From the NCBI GenBank assembly GCA_017618135.1, contig JAFZUV010000011.1, positions 124,001 to 188,000 of the forward strand: 64,000 nt of DNA, in the 5' to 3' direction. The stretch is from Clostridia bacterium (GTDB lineage: Bacteria; Bacillota; Clostridia; Oscillospirales; Acutalibacteraceae). Positions 41,083 to 50,332 of this stretch are shown here, in pieces. Position numbers and translations under genes: made by a program. The notes under the pieces are model-generated. The model made no database searches. It saw only the letters and a program-made list of their open reading frames with translations, and was not told the origin of the DNA. How positions within the stretch are numbered: position 1 is the first letter of the stretch; the number at the start of each line of letters is the position of its first letter.

Positions 41083-42811
41083 CCTCGTTTATAGCATCAA
41101 ATCTGCACAGTTGTTCACAAACGCCGCAACCAACGCACTGAGTAGCGTCAATAATGGCTTTGCCGTCTTTAAAGGAAATAGCAGGACAACCGAGCCGCAT
41201 ACAACTTTTGCACGACTTACATTTTTTACTGTTTACGGTAAGAGCCGGTTTAGCTTTTACATATTTAAGCAGCATACAGGGTCTACGCGAAATAATAACT
41301 GAAGGTTCTTTTGTATCGAGTTCCTCTTTAACCGCCCTTTCACATTCTGCGAGGTCATACGGGTCGACAACGCGTACCCGGTTTATACCTAAGGCATTGC
41401 AAAGTTTTTCAAGATTTACTTTTGCGGCCGGGTCACCCTTGATATTATATCCGGTGGTGGGGTTTTGCTGATGACCTGTCATACCGGTAATTGAATTATC
41501 AAGTATTATTACAACTGAATTTGAAGCATTATATGCAATATTCACAAGGCCAGTCATGCCTGAATGCATAAAGGTTGAATCGCCGATAACGCATACGGTT
41601 TTATTCTCACTTAAATCGCCGCGCGCCTTGTTGAAACCGTGAATACCCGAAACCGAAGCGCCCATACAGAGCGTTGAATCAAGTGCGTTGAGCGGCGGAG
41701 TGGCGCCCAAAGTATAGCAACCTATATCTCCAAGTACTGTAAGCTTCATCTTTGCAAGTACATAATATATGCCTCTATGCGGACAACCGGGGCACATAAC
41801 CGGAGGTCTGCCCGGAATTGGAGTATCAGCACAAACTGTATTTTCGATTTTATTCTGAAGAATTCTTTTAATATCGCTTTGTGAAAACTCACCAATATTA
41901 GAAAATAAAGATTTTCCTTCGGGATTTAAGCCGAGATTTCTGAGATGTGTTTCAATAATCGGGTCAAGTTCCTCAACAACAATAAGTCTTTTAAACTTTC
42001 CGGCAAACTCTATGAGCGATTTTACCGGCAGTGGATTTATCAAACCAACTTTGAATACTGATACACTATCGCCAAACACCTCTTTAACATACTGATAGCA
42101 GGTTCCCGAAGTAACAATACCGATTTCCGTATTGTCAGCAAAAAACACATTATTAAATGCGCAGTTTTCAGCAAATTCAGTAAGCAATTTTGTTCTTTTT
42201 TCAACAATAGGATGCTTTTTCTTTGCATATCCCGGCATCATTATATATTTTTCCGGTTGCTTTTCGTAAGTTGTTATTTCTTTTTCAATGCGTTTGCCTG
42301 TTTCAACGATACTCTGGCAATGTGCAATCCTTGTACAGGTTCTTATCATTACAGGAGTATCAAATCTTTCTGAAATATCAAAGGCCGCTTTTGCAAACGC
42401 ATATGCCTCTGCTGAATCAGCCGGTTCAAGCATAGGAACCTTCGCAGCAATTGCATAATGCCGCGAGTCCTGCTCATTTTGCGAAGAGTGCATAGCCGGG
42501 TCATCTGCAACACACATAACCATACCTGCGCGCACACCGGTATAAGACATTGTAAAAAGCGGATCTGCGGCAACATTAAGACCTACATGCTTCATAGCGC
42601 AAGCAGAGCGCGCACCACCCAAAGACGCACCAAAAGCAACCTCAGTCGCCACCTTTTCATTGGGTGCCCACTCGCAGTACACCTCATCATATTTTGCGGC
42701 AAATTCCGTGATTTCAGTTGAAGGTGTGCCGGGATAGCTCGACACAACCTTAACGCCTGCTTCATACAGACCGCGGGCGATAGCCGCGTTACCGATAAGT
42801 AATTCCTTCAT
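41075..42811 (-). CDS. iorA: Indolepyruvate ferredoxin oxidoreductase, alpha subunit
   Basis: A 578-residue catalytic subunit. The N-terminal pyrimidine-binding POR domain begins GNAAIARGLYEAGVKVVSSY; the TPP-binding domain (about 340-500) includes CPGCPHRG, GDIGCYTLG and the Mg/TPP motif GDSTFMHSGMTG...N; the C-terminus has two 4Fe-4S ferredoxin motifs (CKSCKSCMRLGCP and CVGCGVCEQLC). All expected cofactors are present. It lies between an acyl-CoA ligase upstream and iorB downstream. Confidence 0.96.
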   Translation of the reverse strand: MKELLIGNAAIARGLYEAGVKVVSSYPGTPSTEITEFAAKYDEVYCEWAPNEKVATEVAFGASLGGARSACAMKHVGLNVAADPLFTMSYTGVRAGMVMCVADDPAMHSSQNEQDSRHYAIAAKVPMLEPADSAEAYAFAKAAFDISERFDTPVMIRTCTRIAHCQSIVETGKRIEKEITTYEKQPEKYIMMPGYAKKKHPIVEKRTKLLTEFAENCAFNNVFFADNTEIGIVTSGTCYQYVKEVFGDSVSVFKVGLINPLPVKSLIEFAGKFKRLIVVEELDPIIETHLRNLGLNPEGKSLFSNIGEFSQSDIKRILQNKIENTVCADTPIPGRPPVMCPGCPHRGIYYVLAKMKLTVLGDIGCYTLGATPPLNALDSTLCMGASVSGIHGFNKARGDLSENKTVCVIGDSTFMHSGMTGLVNIAYNASNSVVIILDNSITGMTGHQQNPTTGYNIKGDPAAKVNLEKLCNALGINRVRVVDPYDLAECERAVKEELDTKEPSVIISRRPCMLLKYVKAKPALTVNSKKCKSCKSCMRLGCPAISFKDGKAIIDATQCVGCGVCEQLCRFDAINEGE

Positions 42812-42830
42812 AACAGTTTCCTTTCAGGTA

Positions 42831-44468
42831 TTATGCCTTGTTTTGCGCGTCAACAAGGTTTGACGCGCCGTAAATCATTCTGAGCTTTGGTTTTTCAATT
42901 TTACCGGTGGCATTACGCGGTACATCGGCAAGTATATACTTTTTAGGCCGCTTGTAGCGTGGGAGCTGATGGCAGAACGCCTCAAGATCGGACTCAGTAC
43001 AAGAGTGACCGTCTTTAATCTCCACAATGGCGGCGGCGATTTCACCAAGTCTACTATCCGGCAATCCGATAACTGCAACATCCTTAACATCGGGATGTGA
43101 CGAAATAAAATCTTCAATCTGAACAGGGTAAATGTTTTCACCGCCCGAGATTATAACATCCTTTTTGCGGTCTACAAGGTATATAAAACCATCATTGTCC
43201 TCCATTGCCATATCGCCTGTGTAAAGCCAACCGTTCTTTAAAGTTTGTTTTGTGGCTTTAGGGTCGTTATAGTATTCAACCATAACACCGTCACCCTTAA
43301 CGCACAACTCACCGACATCGCCACGCTTGACTAAGTTGTCGGATTCATCGACAATTTTAACTTCCCAGCCATAACCGGCAATACCTATGGCACCGACTTT
43401 GTGTGTGTTTTCAACTCCTAAATGGACGCAACCGGGACCTATTGATTCTGAAAGTCCATAGTTTGTATCGTACTGCATTTTTGGAAAATATTTAAGCCAT
43501 CTTTTAACAAGACTTTGCGGTACCGGTTGTGCGCCTATATGCATAAGCCGCAGTTGGTCAAGTTTATAATCACTAAGCTTAATGTCACCATTATCAAGAG
43601 CAAGCAGAATATCTTGCGCCCATGGCACTAAGAGCCAAAGTATAGTGCACTGTTCTTTAGAGGCTGTTTCAAGTATGTATTGCGGCTTTGTCCCTTTTAG
43701 CAGTACCGCCTTGCTACCCGAAAGCAGGGAACCGAACCAGTGCATTTTTGCGCCGGTGTGATATAATGGCGGAATACACAGGAAAACATCATTTTTAGTT
43801 TGTCCGTGATGATTTTGCTCAACACGGCAGGAATGCATAAGCGCCCTATGGCGGTGCAAAATTGCTTTAGGAAAACCGGTTGTGCCTGATGAGAAGTAAA
43901 TAGCAGCAAAATCATCGTCTGTAATTTTGATGTCAGGGCAGTGGGAGGGCATATCCGCCGTCATATCTTTATAATCTTCAGAGAAAGGCGGAACCTCACC
44001 GTCACCAACATAAATCATATGACATTTTTCCCCAACAGACTCATAAATATCTTCAAGGCGACCTATAAACTCCGGGCCAAACACTAAAACATTTACTTCA
44101 GAAAGTCTTGCGCAGTATTCAATTTCACTTGCGGTAAATCTGAAATTAAACGGTACGGCAAGTGCTCCTGTTTTCAGAATGCCGAAATAAATCGGTAGCC
44201 ACTCAATGCAATTCATCAGTAATATACCGACTTTGTCGCCCTTTTTTATACCGCGTTTTATGAGCAGATTGGCAAATCTGTTTGCCTTTTCATTAAAAAC
44301 TTCCCAGGTGATTTCGCGGCGAAAATACGGTGAATTGGTGGGTTGTATTAAATCATACTCTTTATATGATAACTTTCTGGTTTCCTTCATTTCCGGATTA
44401 ATTTCAATCAAACATACCATATCAGGCGTGTTTTCCGCGTTTTTTTCCAGCAGTTCGGTAATCGGCAT
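42831..44468 (-). CDS. AMP-binding acyl-CoA ligase
   Basis: A 545-residue adenylate-forming enzyme making acyl-CoA from a carboxylic acid, ATP and CoA. YFSSGTTGFPKAILHRHR (about residues 210-227) is the P-loop, YGLSESIGPG the A5 motif, WLYTGDMAMEDNDGF A7/A8 and the catalytic Lys in PRNATGKIEKPKLR near the C-terminus. Closest in form to medium/long-chain fatty acid and aryl-acid ligases; its place in the IOR cluster suggests an aryl or branched acid substrate (inference). Confidence 0.9.
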   Translation of the reverse strand: MPITELLEKNAENTPDMVCLIEINPEMKETRKLSYKEYDLIQPTNSPYFRREITWEVFNEKANRFANLLIKRGIKKGDKVGILLMNCIEWLPIYFGILKTGALAVPFNFRFTASEIEYCARLSEVNVLVFGPEFIGRLEDIYESVGEKCHMIYVGDGEVPPFSEDYKDMTADMPSHCPDIKITDDDFAAIYFSSGTTGFPKAILHRHRALMHSCRVEQNHHGQTKNDVFLCIPPLYHTGAKMHWFGSLLSGSKAVLLKGTKPQYILETASKEQCTILWLLVPWAQDILLALDNGDIKLSDYKLDQLRLMHIGAQPVPQSLVKRWLKYFPKMQYDTNYGLSESIGPGCVHLGVENTHKVGAIGIAGYGWEVKIVDESDNLVKRGDVGELCVKGDGVMVEYYNDPKATKQTLKNGWLYTGDMAMEDNDGFIYLVDRKKDVIISGGENIYPVQIEDFISSHPDVKDVAVIGLPDSRLGEIAAAIVEIKDGHSCTESDLEAFCHQLPRYKRPKKYILADVPRNATGKIEKPKLRMIYGASNLVDAQNKA

Positions 44469-44485
44469 ATCAATATCTCCTAAAA

Positions 44486-46084
44486 TTAGTTATTGTCTTC
44501 AAGCTTTAATACATCGGTGGCTTTAACAGTGACGGTTCTGTTATAGCACGAAAAGATTTCTTCTATCCGCTCATCAGATTGTTTCTTAGTAAATAAGCTG
44601 ATGAGCGGCACAAGTATAAGACTCAACACCATAGCAAATGCACCGGAATGAATTGATGTTTTGAAGAATAAATCATCAAAAAACGATATACCGAAGCTAA
44701 AGCCGGCGAGACTCTTAATTAGTTGAAGCAGACTTATACATACGCCCATAGCAAAGCTGACATAAACAGCCGCACGAGTGGTCTTTTTAAAATACAGACC
44801 CCAAAGGAATGGTCCGATAAAGGCACCCGCGAGAGCACCCCACGATACACCCATAAGATTTGCAATAAATGTTACAGAGGAGCCGCTTTGAGCGTTTACT
44901 TGATAGATAGCGATGAGAGCGGAAATCGCAACAAAAAAGACGATTAAAAAACGCATTAAAAGCATCTTGCCTTTTTCACTTACCTGCTTTTTGCGTAACG
45001 GTGCTATAAGGTCAAGCGTTACTGTTGAACCTGAGGTGAGGACTAATGATGATAGTGTTGACATAGAAGCGGAAAGTACCAAAACAAGCACAATTCCAAT
45101 TATAACAGGACCTAAGTTCTCAAGCATGCCCGGTACTAACCTGTCGTACGATACTACTTCGCCGTTCATCATAGGAAGCTTACCGCTTGCCGGATCCACA
45201 TCTGCGAAAAGACGGGAGAAGCCACCGAGAAAATAGCAACCGCCGGCAACAACAACAGCAAATATTGAAGAAATAACCGTTCCGGTTTTAATTGACTCCT
45301 CATCTTTTATTGCGTAAAATTTACCGACCATTTGCGGTAATCCCCATGTGCCCAACGATGTTAACACTACGACAAACGATAAGAACAGAAAATCAGGTCC
45401 AAAGAATGATGAGTATTCCCATCCGGAATTTACAGCCAGTTTTTCAACTGATTTTGAGAAGCCGCCGTTCTGATTAAGCACGGCAATTATAACAGCGACA
45501 ATGCCACCGAGCATAAATATACCTTGAATAAAATCATTCATTGCAGTCGCCATATATCCGCCGAGTAAAACATATACGCATGTGAGCACAGACATAATGA
45601 CAATGCAAACAGTGTAGTTAACACCCGGAAACGCCATACTGAAGAGGCGGGATAATCCGTTATAAAGCGAGGCGGTATATGGTATAAGAAATACAAATAC
45701 TATAACAGCTGACAACAATTTTAACCCTTTTGAATCATAACGGGCTTCAAAGTACTCGGGCATAGTTTTACTGTTTAAGTGATTGGTCATTATTCTTGTT
45801 CGTCTGCCGAGAATAAGCCAAGGCAAAAGCGAGCCGATAAAAGCGTTGCCAAGACCAATCCAAGTTGATGAAATACCGAAATTCCATCCGAATTGACCTG
45901 CATAACCGACAAATATAACCGCTGAAAAGTATGAAGTGCCGAAAGCAAAAGCGGTAAGCCAGGGACCTGCACCTCGAGAGCCTAAAACAAAACCTTCTAC
46001 GCTGGCAGCCTTTTTTCTATAATAAAAACCGACAGCTACCATTGAAACAAAAAATAAAATCAAAAACAGAATTTCAATAAACAT
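44486..46084 (-). CDS. Sodium:solute symporter (SSS family)
   Basis: A 532-residue transporter with about 13 helices. LGSRGAGPWLTAFAFGTSYFS (split by the N-terminal Na+-site region near residues 34-54) and the SASMSTLSSLVLTSGSTVTLD segment are SSS hallmarks. It is the first gene of the minus-strand cluster, preceded by GAAAGGA, with the ligase 17 bases on. The likely substrate is a carboxylate or amino acid used by the cluster; PutP-like proline transport is possible but a second paralogue (17246-18751) already fits that role better. Confidence 0.88.
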   Translation of the reverse strand: MFIEILFLILFFVSMVAVGFYYRKKAASVEGFVLGSRGAGPWLTAFAFGTSYFSAVIFVGYAGQFGWNFGISSTWIGLGNAFIGSLLPWLILGRRTRIMTNHLNSKTMPEYFEARYDSKGLKLLSAVIVFVFLIPYTASLYNGLSRLFSMAFPGVNYTVCIVIMSVLTCVYVLLGGYMATAMNDFIQGIFMLGGIVAVIIAVLNQNGGFSKSVEKLAVNSGWEYSSFFGPDFLFLSFVVVLTSLGTWGLPQMVGKFYAIKDEESIKTGTVISSIFAVVVAGGCYFLGGFSRLFADVDPASGKLPMMNGEVVSYDRLVPGMLENLGPVIIGIVLVLVLSASMSTLSSLVLTSGSTVTLDLIAPLRKKQVSEKGKMLLMRFLIVFFVAISALIAIYQVNAQSGSSVTFIANLMGVSWGALAGAFIGPFLWGLYFKKTTRAAVYVSFAMGVCISLLQLIKSLAGFSFGISFFDDLFFKTSIHSGAFAMVLSLILVPLISLFTKKQSDERIEEIFSCYNRTVTVKATDVLKLEDNN

Positions 46085-46143
46085 CTTGTGTTTTTCCTTT
46101 CAAAAATATATAATAATCATAAAATATGGTAGGTGACAGTATA

Positions 46144-46947
46144 ATGATAATAGATGCACACACGCACATATTTCCTGATAAAATTGCAGATAGAAGCATC
46201 AAAACTCTTGAAACTATAGGCAAGCAAGCAGCCGTTATCGGGGGCAGGGAAGATGACCTGTTGGGGGCAATGAAAAATTCCGGAATTGATAAGTCAATAG
46301 TTATGCCGGTGCTTACAAAACCAGAACAATTTGAAAGCATAAATCGTTTTGCCGCAAATATCAATAAATCGACAAAACTAATTTCGTTTGCCGGAATACA
46401 CCCGCATTGTGAAAATATTAACAAACTATTAAACACTATAGTTGAAATGGGATTTAAGGGAGTTAAGCTGCATCCTGACTATCAGCAAACCGATATAACC
46501 GACAGAGGTTATGCAGAAATAATAGACGGTTGCAGAAGGCGCGGACTTAAAGTGATGATTCATGCAGGTATAGACCCTGCATATCCACAGCATATTCATT
46601 GTCCGCCGGAGTTATCGTCACGCGTAGTTCGAGAACTAACACCAAAGGGTTCAGAGCCGTTTATAATATTAGCGCACATGGGCGGAGCTGAAAGTATTGA
46701 AAAAGTAGAACGCCTTCTCGTTGGATTACCGGTTTTCTTTGATACATCCTTTGTGCTTGAAAAAATTGATCGAACGATACTGCATGAAATAATAAGAGCT
46801 CACGGGTATAAAAGAATACTCTTTGCAACAGACAGTCCGTGGCGTAACGCAAAGGAATATTTAAGAATAATTAACTCTTTAAATTTAAATGAAAACGAAA
46901 AGAAATGCATTCTCGGAGCTAACTGCGCGGAATTGCTATGCTTATAG
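46144..46947 (+). CDS. Amidohydrolase-family metal-dependent hydrolase
   Basis: A 267-residue amidohydrolase-2 type (beta/alpha)8 protein. The metal-binding DAHTHIFP is at residues 4-11, further metal/catalytic positions are KLHPDYQ, HAGID, AHMGG and FATDSPW. Members include decarboxylases and hydrolases; the substrate is not predictable. ATG 46144 is used because AGGTGA lies 7 bases upstream and the protein then starts MIIDAHTHIF. Divergent from the symporter. Confidence 0.85.
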   Translation: MIIDAHTHIFPDKIADRSIKTLETIGKQAAVIGGREDDLLGAMKNSGIDKSIVMPVLTKPEQFESINRFAANINKSTKLISFAGIHPHCENINKLLNTIVEMGFKGVKLHPDYQQTDITDRGYAEIIDGCRRRGLKVMIHAGIDPAYPQHIHCPPELSSRVVRELTPKGSEPFIILAHMGGAESIEKVERLLVGLPVFFDTSFVLEKIDRTILHEIIRAHGYKRILFATDSPWRNAKEYLRIINSLNLNENEKKCILGANCAELLCL

Positions 46948-47042
46948 CTTGAATATAAATATAATATATATTTTTATCACCTATATTTACAAAAGTCAAT
47001 AGAAAAAGCCTAAATTTCGATAATTTTTTCATAACACTCACC

Positions 47043-47076
47043 CGAATTATACAAAATATTCATTTTGTATAATTCG
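47043..47076. repeat. Perfect 15-bp A/T-rich inverted repeat
   Basis: CGAATTATACAAAAT (47043-47057), loop ATTC, ATTTTGTATAATTCG (47062-47076). It lacks a T-run and is not a classic terminator; a protein-binding site or small hairpin RNA element is possible. The rest of 46948-47160 shows no gene. Confidence 0.6.
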
Positions 47077-47162
47077 CTATCAGTATTTTAAGGCGCTACC
47101 CTGCGCCCACCGTCCGCAATTATGAATGATAATCTTCAAGTTAATAAAGATTTTTTCAAAAT

Positions 47163-47197
47163 AAAACCCGTCCAAATTCAGCGGACGGGTTTTATTT
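47163..47197. terminator. Terminator between amidohydrolase and recombinase genes
   Basis: AAAACCCGTCC (47163-47173) and GGACGGGTTTT (47183-47193), 11 bp, with ATTTT following; overlaps the 3' end of the convergent recombinase gene. Confidence 0.8.
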
Positions 47198-48088
47198 TGC
47201 TAACGGATGAAATTTTGTGTAAGATTGCAGATATTTACTTTTAACGATTTGTGTATATACCTGCGTTGAAGAAATATCGGTGTGTCCGAGCATGTCCTTT
47301 ATATCAACAAGCTCTGCCCCGTTTTCTAACAGATGGGCGGCAAAAGAGTGCCTGACTGTTTGAGGAGTAATGTCCTTATCGATACCGGCTTTCTTTGAAT
47401 AGTATTTAATGATTTTCCAAAAGCCTTGGCGAGACATCGGCTTGCCGTTATAGTTACTGAAAAGTTTTTTTTCATTAGCGTCGCTTATAAGAACCGGTCT
47501 TGCAATATTGATATACTCGCTTATATGCTTAACCGCGGTTTGGTATATTGGTACAATTCTTTCATGATGTTCTGATTTAATATGTAAAATTCCTATTTGC
47601 AAATTAATGTCATTGAGATTTAGCTCAATAAGCTCGGTAACTTTTATGCCGGTTGCATATAAAAGCTCTAACATTGCTTTATCTCTCATACCTTTAAAAT
47701 CAGTTGTACTAGGCTGAGCAAGCAGGCTTAAAACCTCGTTTGAAGTCAATACCTCAGGGATTGAACGCACACTTCTGGGATTTTTAATGGATTGCGCACA
47801 GTTTTCGCTGATAAAACCGTTGTTGTAAAGATATTTAAAATAACAGCGCAGTGATGCAGTTATACGGGTTTTTGTGGATGCAGATTTTCCTATTGAAACG
47901 ATATAATCAAGATATTCGGATATATCTTTGCTCTTGAATTCGTTAGGATCTTCTATTCCCTTTTCGGCACAATATTTCAAAAAATGCTCTACATCGCTTA
48001 TATAAGCATCAAATGTGTTATCAGAGCATTTTTTTATCTCTTTTAAATAGGTTTGAAAATCTTTGATGTTTGATTTCAAATATTGCAC
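47192..48088 (-). CDS. XerD-like tyrosine recombinase with altered catalytic residues
   Basis: A 298-residue tyrosine recombinase: SAM-like core-binding N-terminal domain (about 1-90) and catalytic domain (about 110-298). The conserved boxes give TGIKVTEL (K149 where Arg I is usual), TPQTVRHSFAAHL (Q243 where His II is usual, R246 kept), LGHTD (H269) and the nucleophile Y278 in TQVYTQ. Chromosome-dimer-resolution XerD is the likely origin; adjacency to spoIIM matches the ripX(xerD)-spoIIM neighbourhood of Bacillus. The substitutions make activity uncertain. Confidence 0.85.
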   Translation of the reverse strand: MQYLKSNIKDFQTYLKEIKKCSDNTFDAYISDVEHFLKYCAEKGIEDPNEFKSKDISEYLDYIVSIGKSASTKTRITASLRCYFKYLYNNGFISENCAQSIKNPRSVRSIPEVLTSNEVLSLLAQPSTTDFKGMRDKAMLELLYATGIKVTELIELNLNDINLQIGILHIKSEHHERIVPIYQTAVKHISEYINIARPVLISDANEKKLFSNYNGKPMSRQGFWKIIKYYSKKAGIDKDITPQTVRHSFAAHLLENGAELVDIKDMLGHTDISSTQVYTQIVKSKYLQSYTKFHPLAK

Positions 48089-48099
48089 CTCCTATACAA

Positions 48100-48729
48100 T
48101 CAGAATGAAAAATACCTTAAAAATGATACGGAAACTGCTGCATCAATGATTGCGGCAAGTATGCACAACAGTAAAACTATTATAAACTTTCCGCTGTAAA
48201 TCTTAAATTCCCCCGATATATTTGCCGGTCTGCTTTTAGGTAATGTTATCCGTATAATAACATTTGAAAAGCAAAATGCTTCTTTTGCGGCAACAAAGGC
48301 GAAAACAAACACAAACACAACCACCGGCACCAATATTATTGCGTTAAAAGCAATGCCTTTTAATGCATACTTATTATAAGCGAAAGCCGCAATTCCGCTG
48401 AAGTATATACCAAGGACACAACATAACAGCGGAGAGAGAATCACACCTACAATGGATGTACCGATTATAAAGAAAAAAATGCCGGCTTGGGTATAATAAA
48501 AAAACGATGAAATAAACACCTTAAAAAAACCGACATCCTGTCTGGTGTTTATGTAGTAATTGAACAAATATGAAAACAGGCTCTTTGCACTGCCGTTCCC
48601 TGCCAGAGAAAGGCTTCCGGTAATAACTCCTGCAACCATTGACAAACACATCAGTAAATACAGTTTGTTCTTGAAAATAAAGCTGAAAGAATTTATCCTT
48701 TTAAGACTGACTACACCGCCTGGTTTCAT
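48100..48729 (-). CDS. spoIIM: Stage II sporulation protein M
   Basis: A 209-residue polytopic membrane protein with five helices (about residues 22-45, 73-95, 98-127, 129-155 and 183-205). The layout and the TSIVGVILSPLLCCVLGIYFSG segment fit SpoIIM, a component of the SpoIIDMP engulfment machine. ATG 48729 after GGGAGTAGG is favoured over the TTG at 48747. The recombinase gene follows by 11 bases. Confidence 0.85.
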   Translation of the reverse strand: MKPGGVVSLKRINSFSFIFKNKLYLLMCLSMVAGVITGSLSLAGNGSAKSLFSYLFNYYINTRQDVGFFKVFISSFFYYTQAGIFFFIIGTSIVGVILSPLLCCVLGIYFSGIAAFAYNKYALKGIAFNAIILVPVVVFVFVFAFVAAKEAFCFSNVIIRITLPKSRPANISGEFKIYSGKFIIVLLLCILAAIIDAAVSVSFLRYFSF

Positions 48730-49090
48730 AGCACCTACTCCCTTCAAATCATACTATGAAACGGTAGGACAAGATATGACACCATATTTAGAAAATCTTG
48801 GCGGGTGCGACACAATATATTGACTAAATAAATTTTATGTTAACTAAGCATTTAAGCAGAAAAAACGCAGGCGTACACTTAGAACGCCACAAAATACTTA
48901 TACTACAATTTCTAAGAATTGTCAATGAAAATATTTGAAATGTTTGGGTTTATGTTAACGATTTATGTTAACCATACAATATGTTGACAACAGTTCCTTT
49001 TGAAACTCAACAGATTGTAATTTTATGTTTGATTTTTTTGCTTAAATATGTTATAATTCATTGAAAATAATTTAAGAGGTTTTTAAAACT
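48730..49090. other. Intergenic region with repeated TTTATGTTAAC motif
   Basis: No gene is supported. Exact copies of TTTATGTTAAC occur at 48834-48844, 48949-48959 and 48962-48972, plus AATATGTTGAC at 48978-48988. The cluster of three near 48950-48988 lies just ahead of the fabG promoter and may be an operator. Confidence 0.5.
49029..49057 (+). promoter_or_regulatory. fabG promoter
   Basis: TTGATT (49029-49034) and TATAAT (49052-49057) spaced by 17 bases. Confidence 0.75.
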
Positions 49091-49825
49091 ATGAGTAAAA
49101 CAGTTGTTATTACGGGAGCGTCAAAGGGTATCGGTGCAGCAACCGCTATACTATTTGCACGAAAGGGTTACAATGTTGTCTTAAACTACTGTGACTCCTT
49201 ACAGTCGGTAAAGCTGCTCTCCTCTTCCCTAACCGGTCAAGGTCTCAGTGTTTTTACCGTAAAAGCGGATGTTGCAAACAAACTTGAAACTGATTTCTTA
49301 ATTAATGAATCGATCAATAAGTTTGGAGCGGTCGATATTCTTATTAACAATGCCGGAATTAGTATATCCGGCTTGATAAATGACATGGATTTACATGACT
49401 CTGACCGGATCTTTGATGTAAATCTTAAAGGTGTATATAACTGTTGCAAGTCAGTAGTTCCGGCAATGATTTCACAAAAATCAGGAAAAATTATAAATAT
49501 TTCATCAATGTGGGGCCAGGTTGGCGCGTCGTGTGAAGTTGCATATTCCGCGGCAAAAGCCGGTGTCATCGGGCTTACTAAGGCGCTTGCAAAGGAGCTT
49601 GCTCCAAGCGGTGTTACGGTTAATGCTATTGCTCCCGGTCTCATAGATACAACTATGAATTCGGAATACAGTATTGAAGAAATTGAAGATTTTGTTAGTA
49701 AAATACCGATTTCCCGTATGGGTACGCCGGATGAAATTGCTCTTGCTACTTATTTTTTAGCAAGTGATGATGCTGATTATATTACGGGTCAGGTTTTAGG
49801 TGTTAACGGCGGATATGTGATGTAA
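49091..49825 (+). CDS. fabG: 3-oxoacyl-ACP reductase-type SDR
   Basis: A 244-residue short-chain dehydrogenase. The NADP loop TGASKGIGAA is at residues 8-17, NNAGIS near 87-92, catalytic Ser in NISSMWGQ, and YSAAKAG with the Tyr/Lys pair near 153-159. Overall it matches FabG, which reduces 3-oxoacyl-ACP in fatty-acid synthesis. It stands alone, not in a fab operon, so a dedicated dehydrogenase role cannot be excluded. AAGAGG precedes the ATG. Confidence 0.87.
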   Translation: MSKTVVITGASKGIGAATAILFARKGYNVVLNYCDSLQSVKLLSSSLTGQGLSVFTVKADVANKLETDFLINESINKFGAVDILINNAGISISGLINDMDLHDSDRIFDVNLKGVYNCCKSVVPAMISQKSGKIINISSMWGQVGASCEVAYSAAKAGVIGLTKALAKELAPSGVTVNAIAPGLIDTTMNSEYSIEEIEDFVSKIPISRMGTPDEIALATYFLASDDADYITGQVLGVNGGYVM

Positions 49826-49827
49826 GT

Positions 49828-50277
49828 TTATTGACAGAACAGTTTGACAATATAGTAAATCACACCATATATTACACTTGAAAAAACACCATATGCTATT
49901 ACAGGTCCGGCAATCTTAAACAGGTTTGCGCCCACTCCGAGAATATAGCCTTCATTTTTAAACTCTATTGCCGGCGCTGAAACCGCATTTGCAAATCCTG
50001 TGATTGGTACTAATGTGCCGGCGCCCGCGCGCTTGGCTAATTTATCAAAAATACCTATTCCGGTAAGTAGTGATGCGGCAAAAATCAGTGTGCATGGCAC
50101 CAGGATTTTTGTGTTTTTGTCGGATAGACCGATGTTGCTGTATAATTCGATAAGCAATTCTCCGATAATGCAGATCATGCCCCCAATTGAAAACGCTGAT
50201 ATAAAGTCTATTAACTTTGGCGATTTTGGCGATAAAGCTTTAACATAATTGTTATATACTTTGTTTTCGGGTAACAA
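49828..50277 (-). CDS. spoVAC: Stage V sporulation protein AC
   Basis: A 149-residue membrane protein with four helices. IGGMICIIGELLIELY, LLTGIGIFDKLAKRAGAGT and VPITGFANAVSAPAIEFKNE match SpoVAC, part of the SpoVA channel that moves dipicolinate and acts in germination. The soluble N-terminus (YNNYVKALSPKSPKLIDF) separates it from the shorter SpoVAE. It is read from TTG 50277 after AGGAAG. It is solitary here; SpoVAD/SpoVAE are not in view. Confidence 0.88.
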   Translation of the reverse strand: MLPENKVYNNYVKALSPKSPKLIDFISAFSIGGMICIIGELLIELYSNIGLSDKNTKILVPCTLIFAASLLTGIGIFDKLAKRAGAGTLVPITGFANAVSAPAIEFKNEGYILGVGANLFKIAGPVIAYGVFSSVIYGVIYYIVKLFCQ

Positions 50278-50283
50278 AAAAAC

Positions 50284-50303
50284 ACTTCCTTTCAGGGAAG
50301 TAT
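50284..50303 (-). terminator. Hairpin whose 3' arm holds the spoVAC Shine-Dalgarno
   Basis: On the minus strand ACTTCC (50296-50301) and GGAAGT (50284-50289) pair around CTGAAA, extendable by two pairs, followed by GTTTTTT and the TTG start. AGGAAG in the 3' arm is the spoVAC ribosome-binding site. Confidence 0.55.
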
Positions 50304-50332
50304 TTTTTCACGAAAATCGTTGAATATACGAT

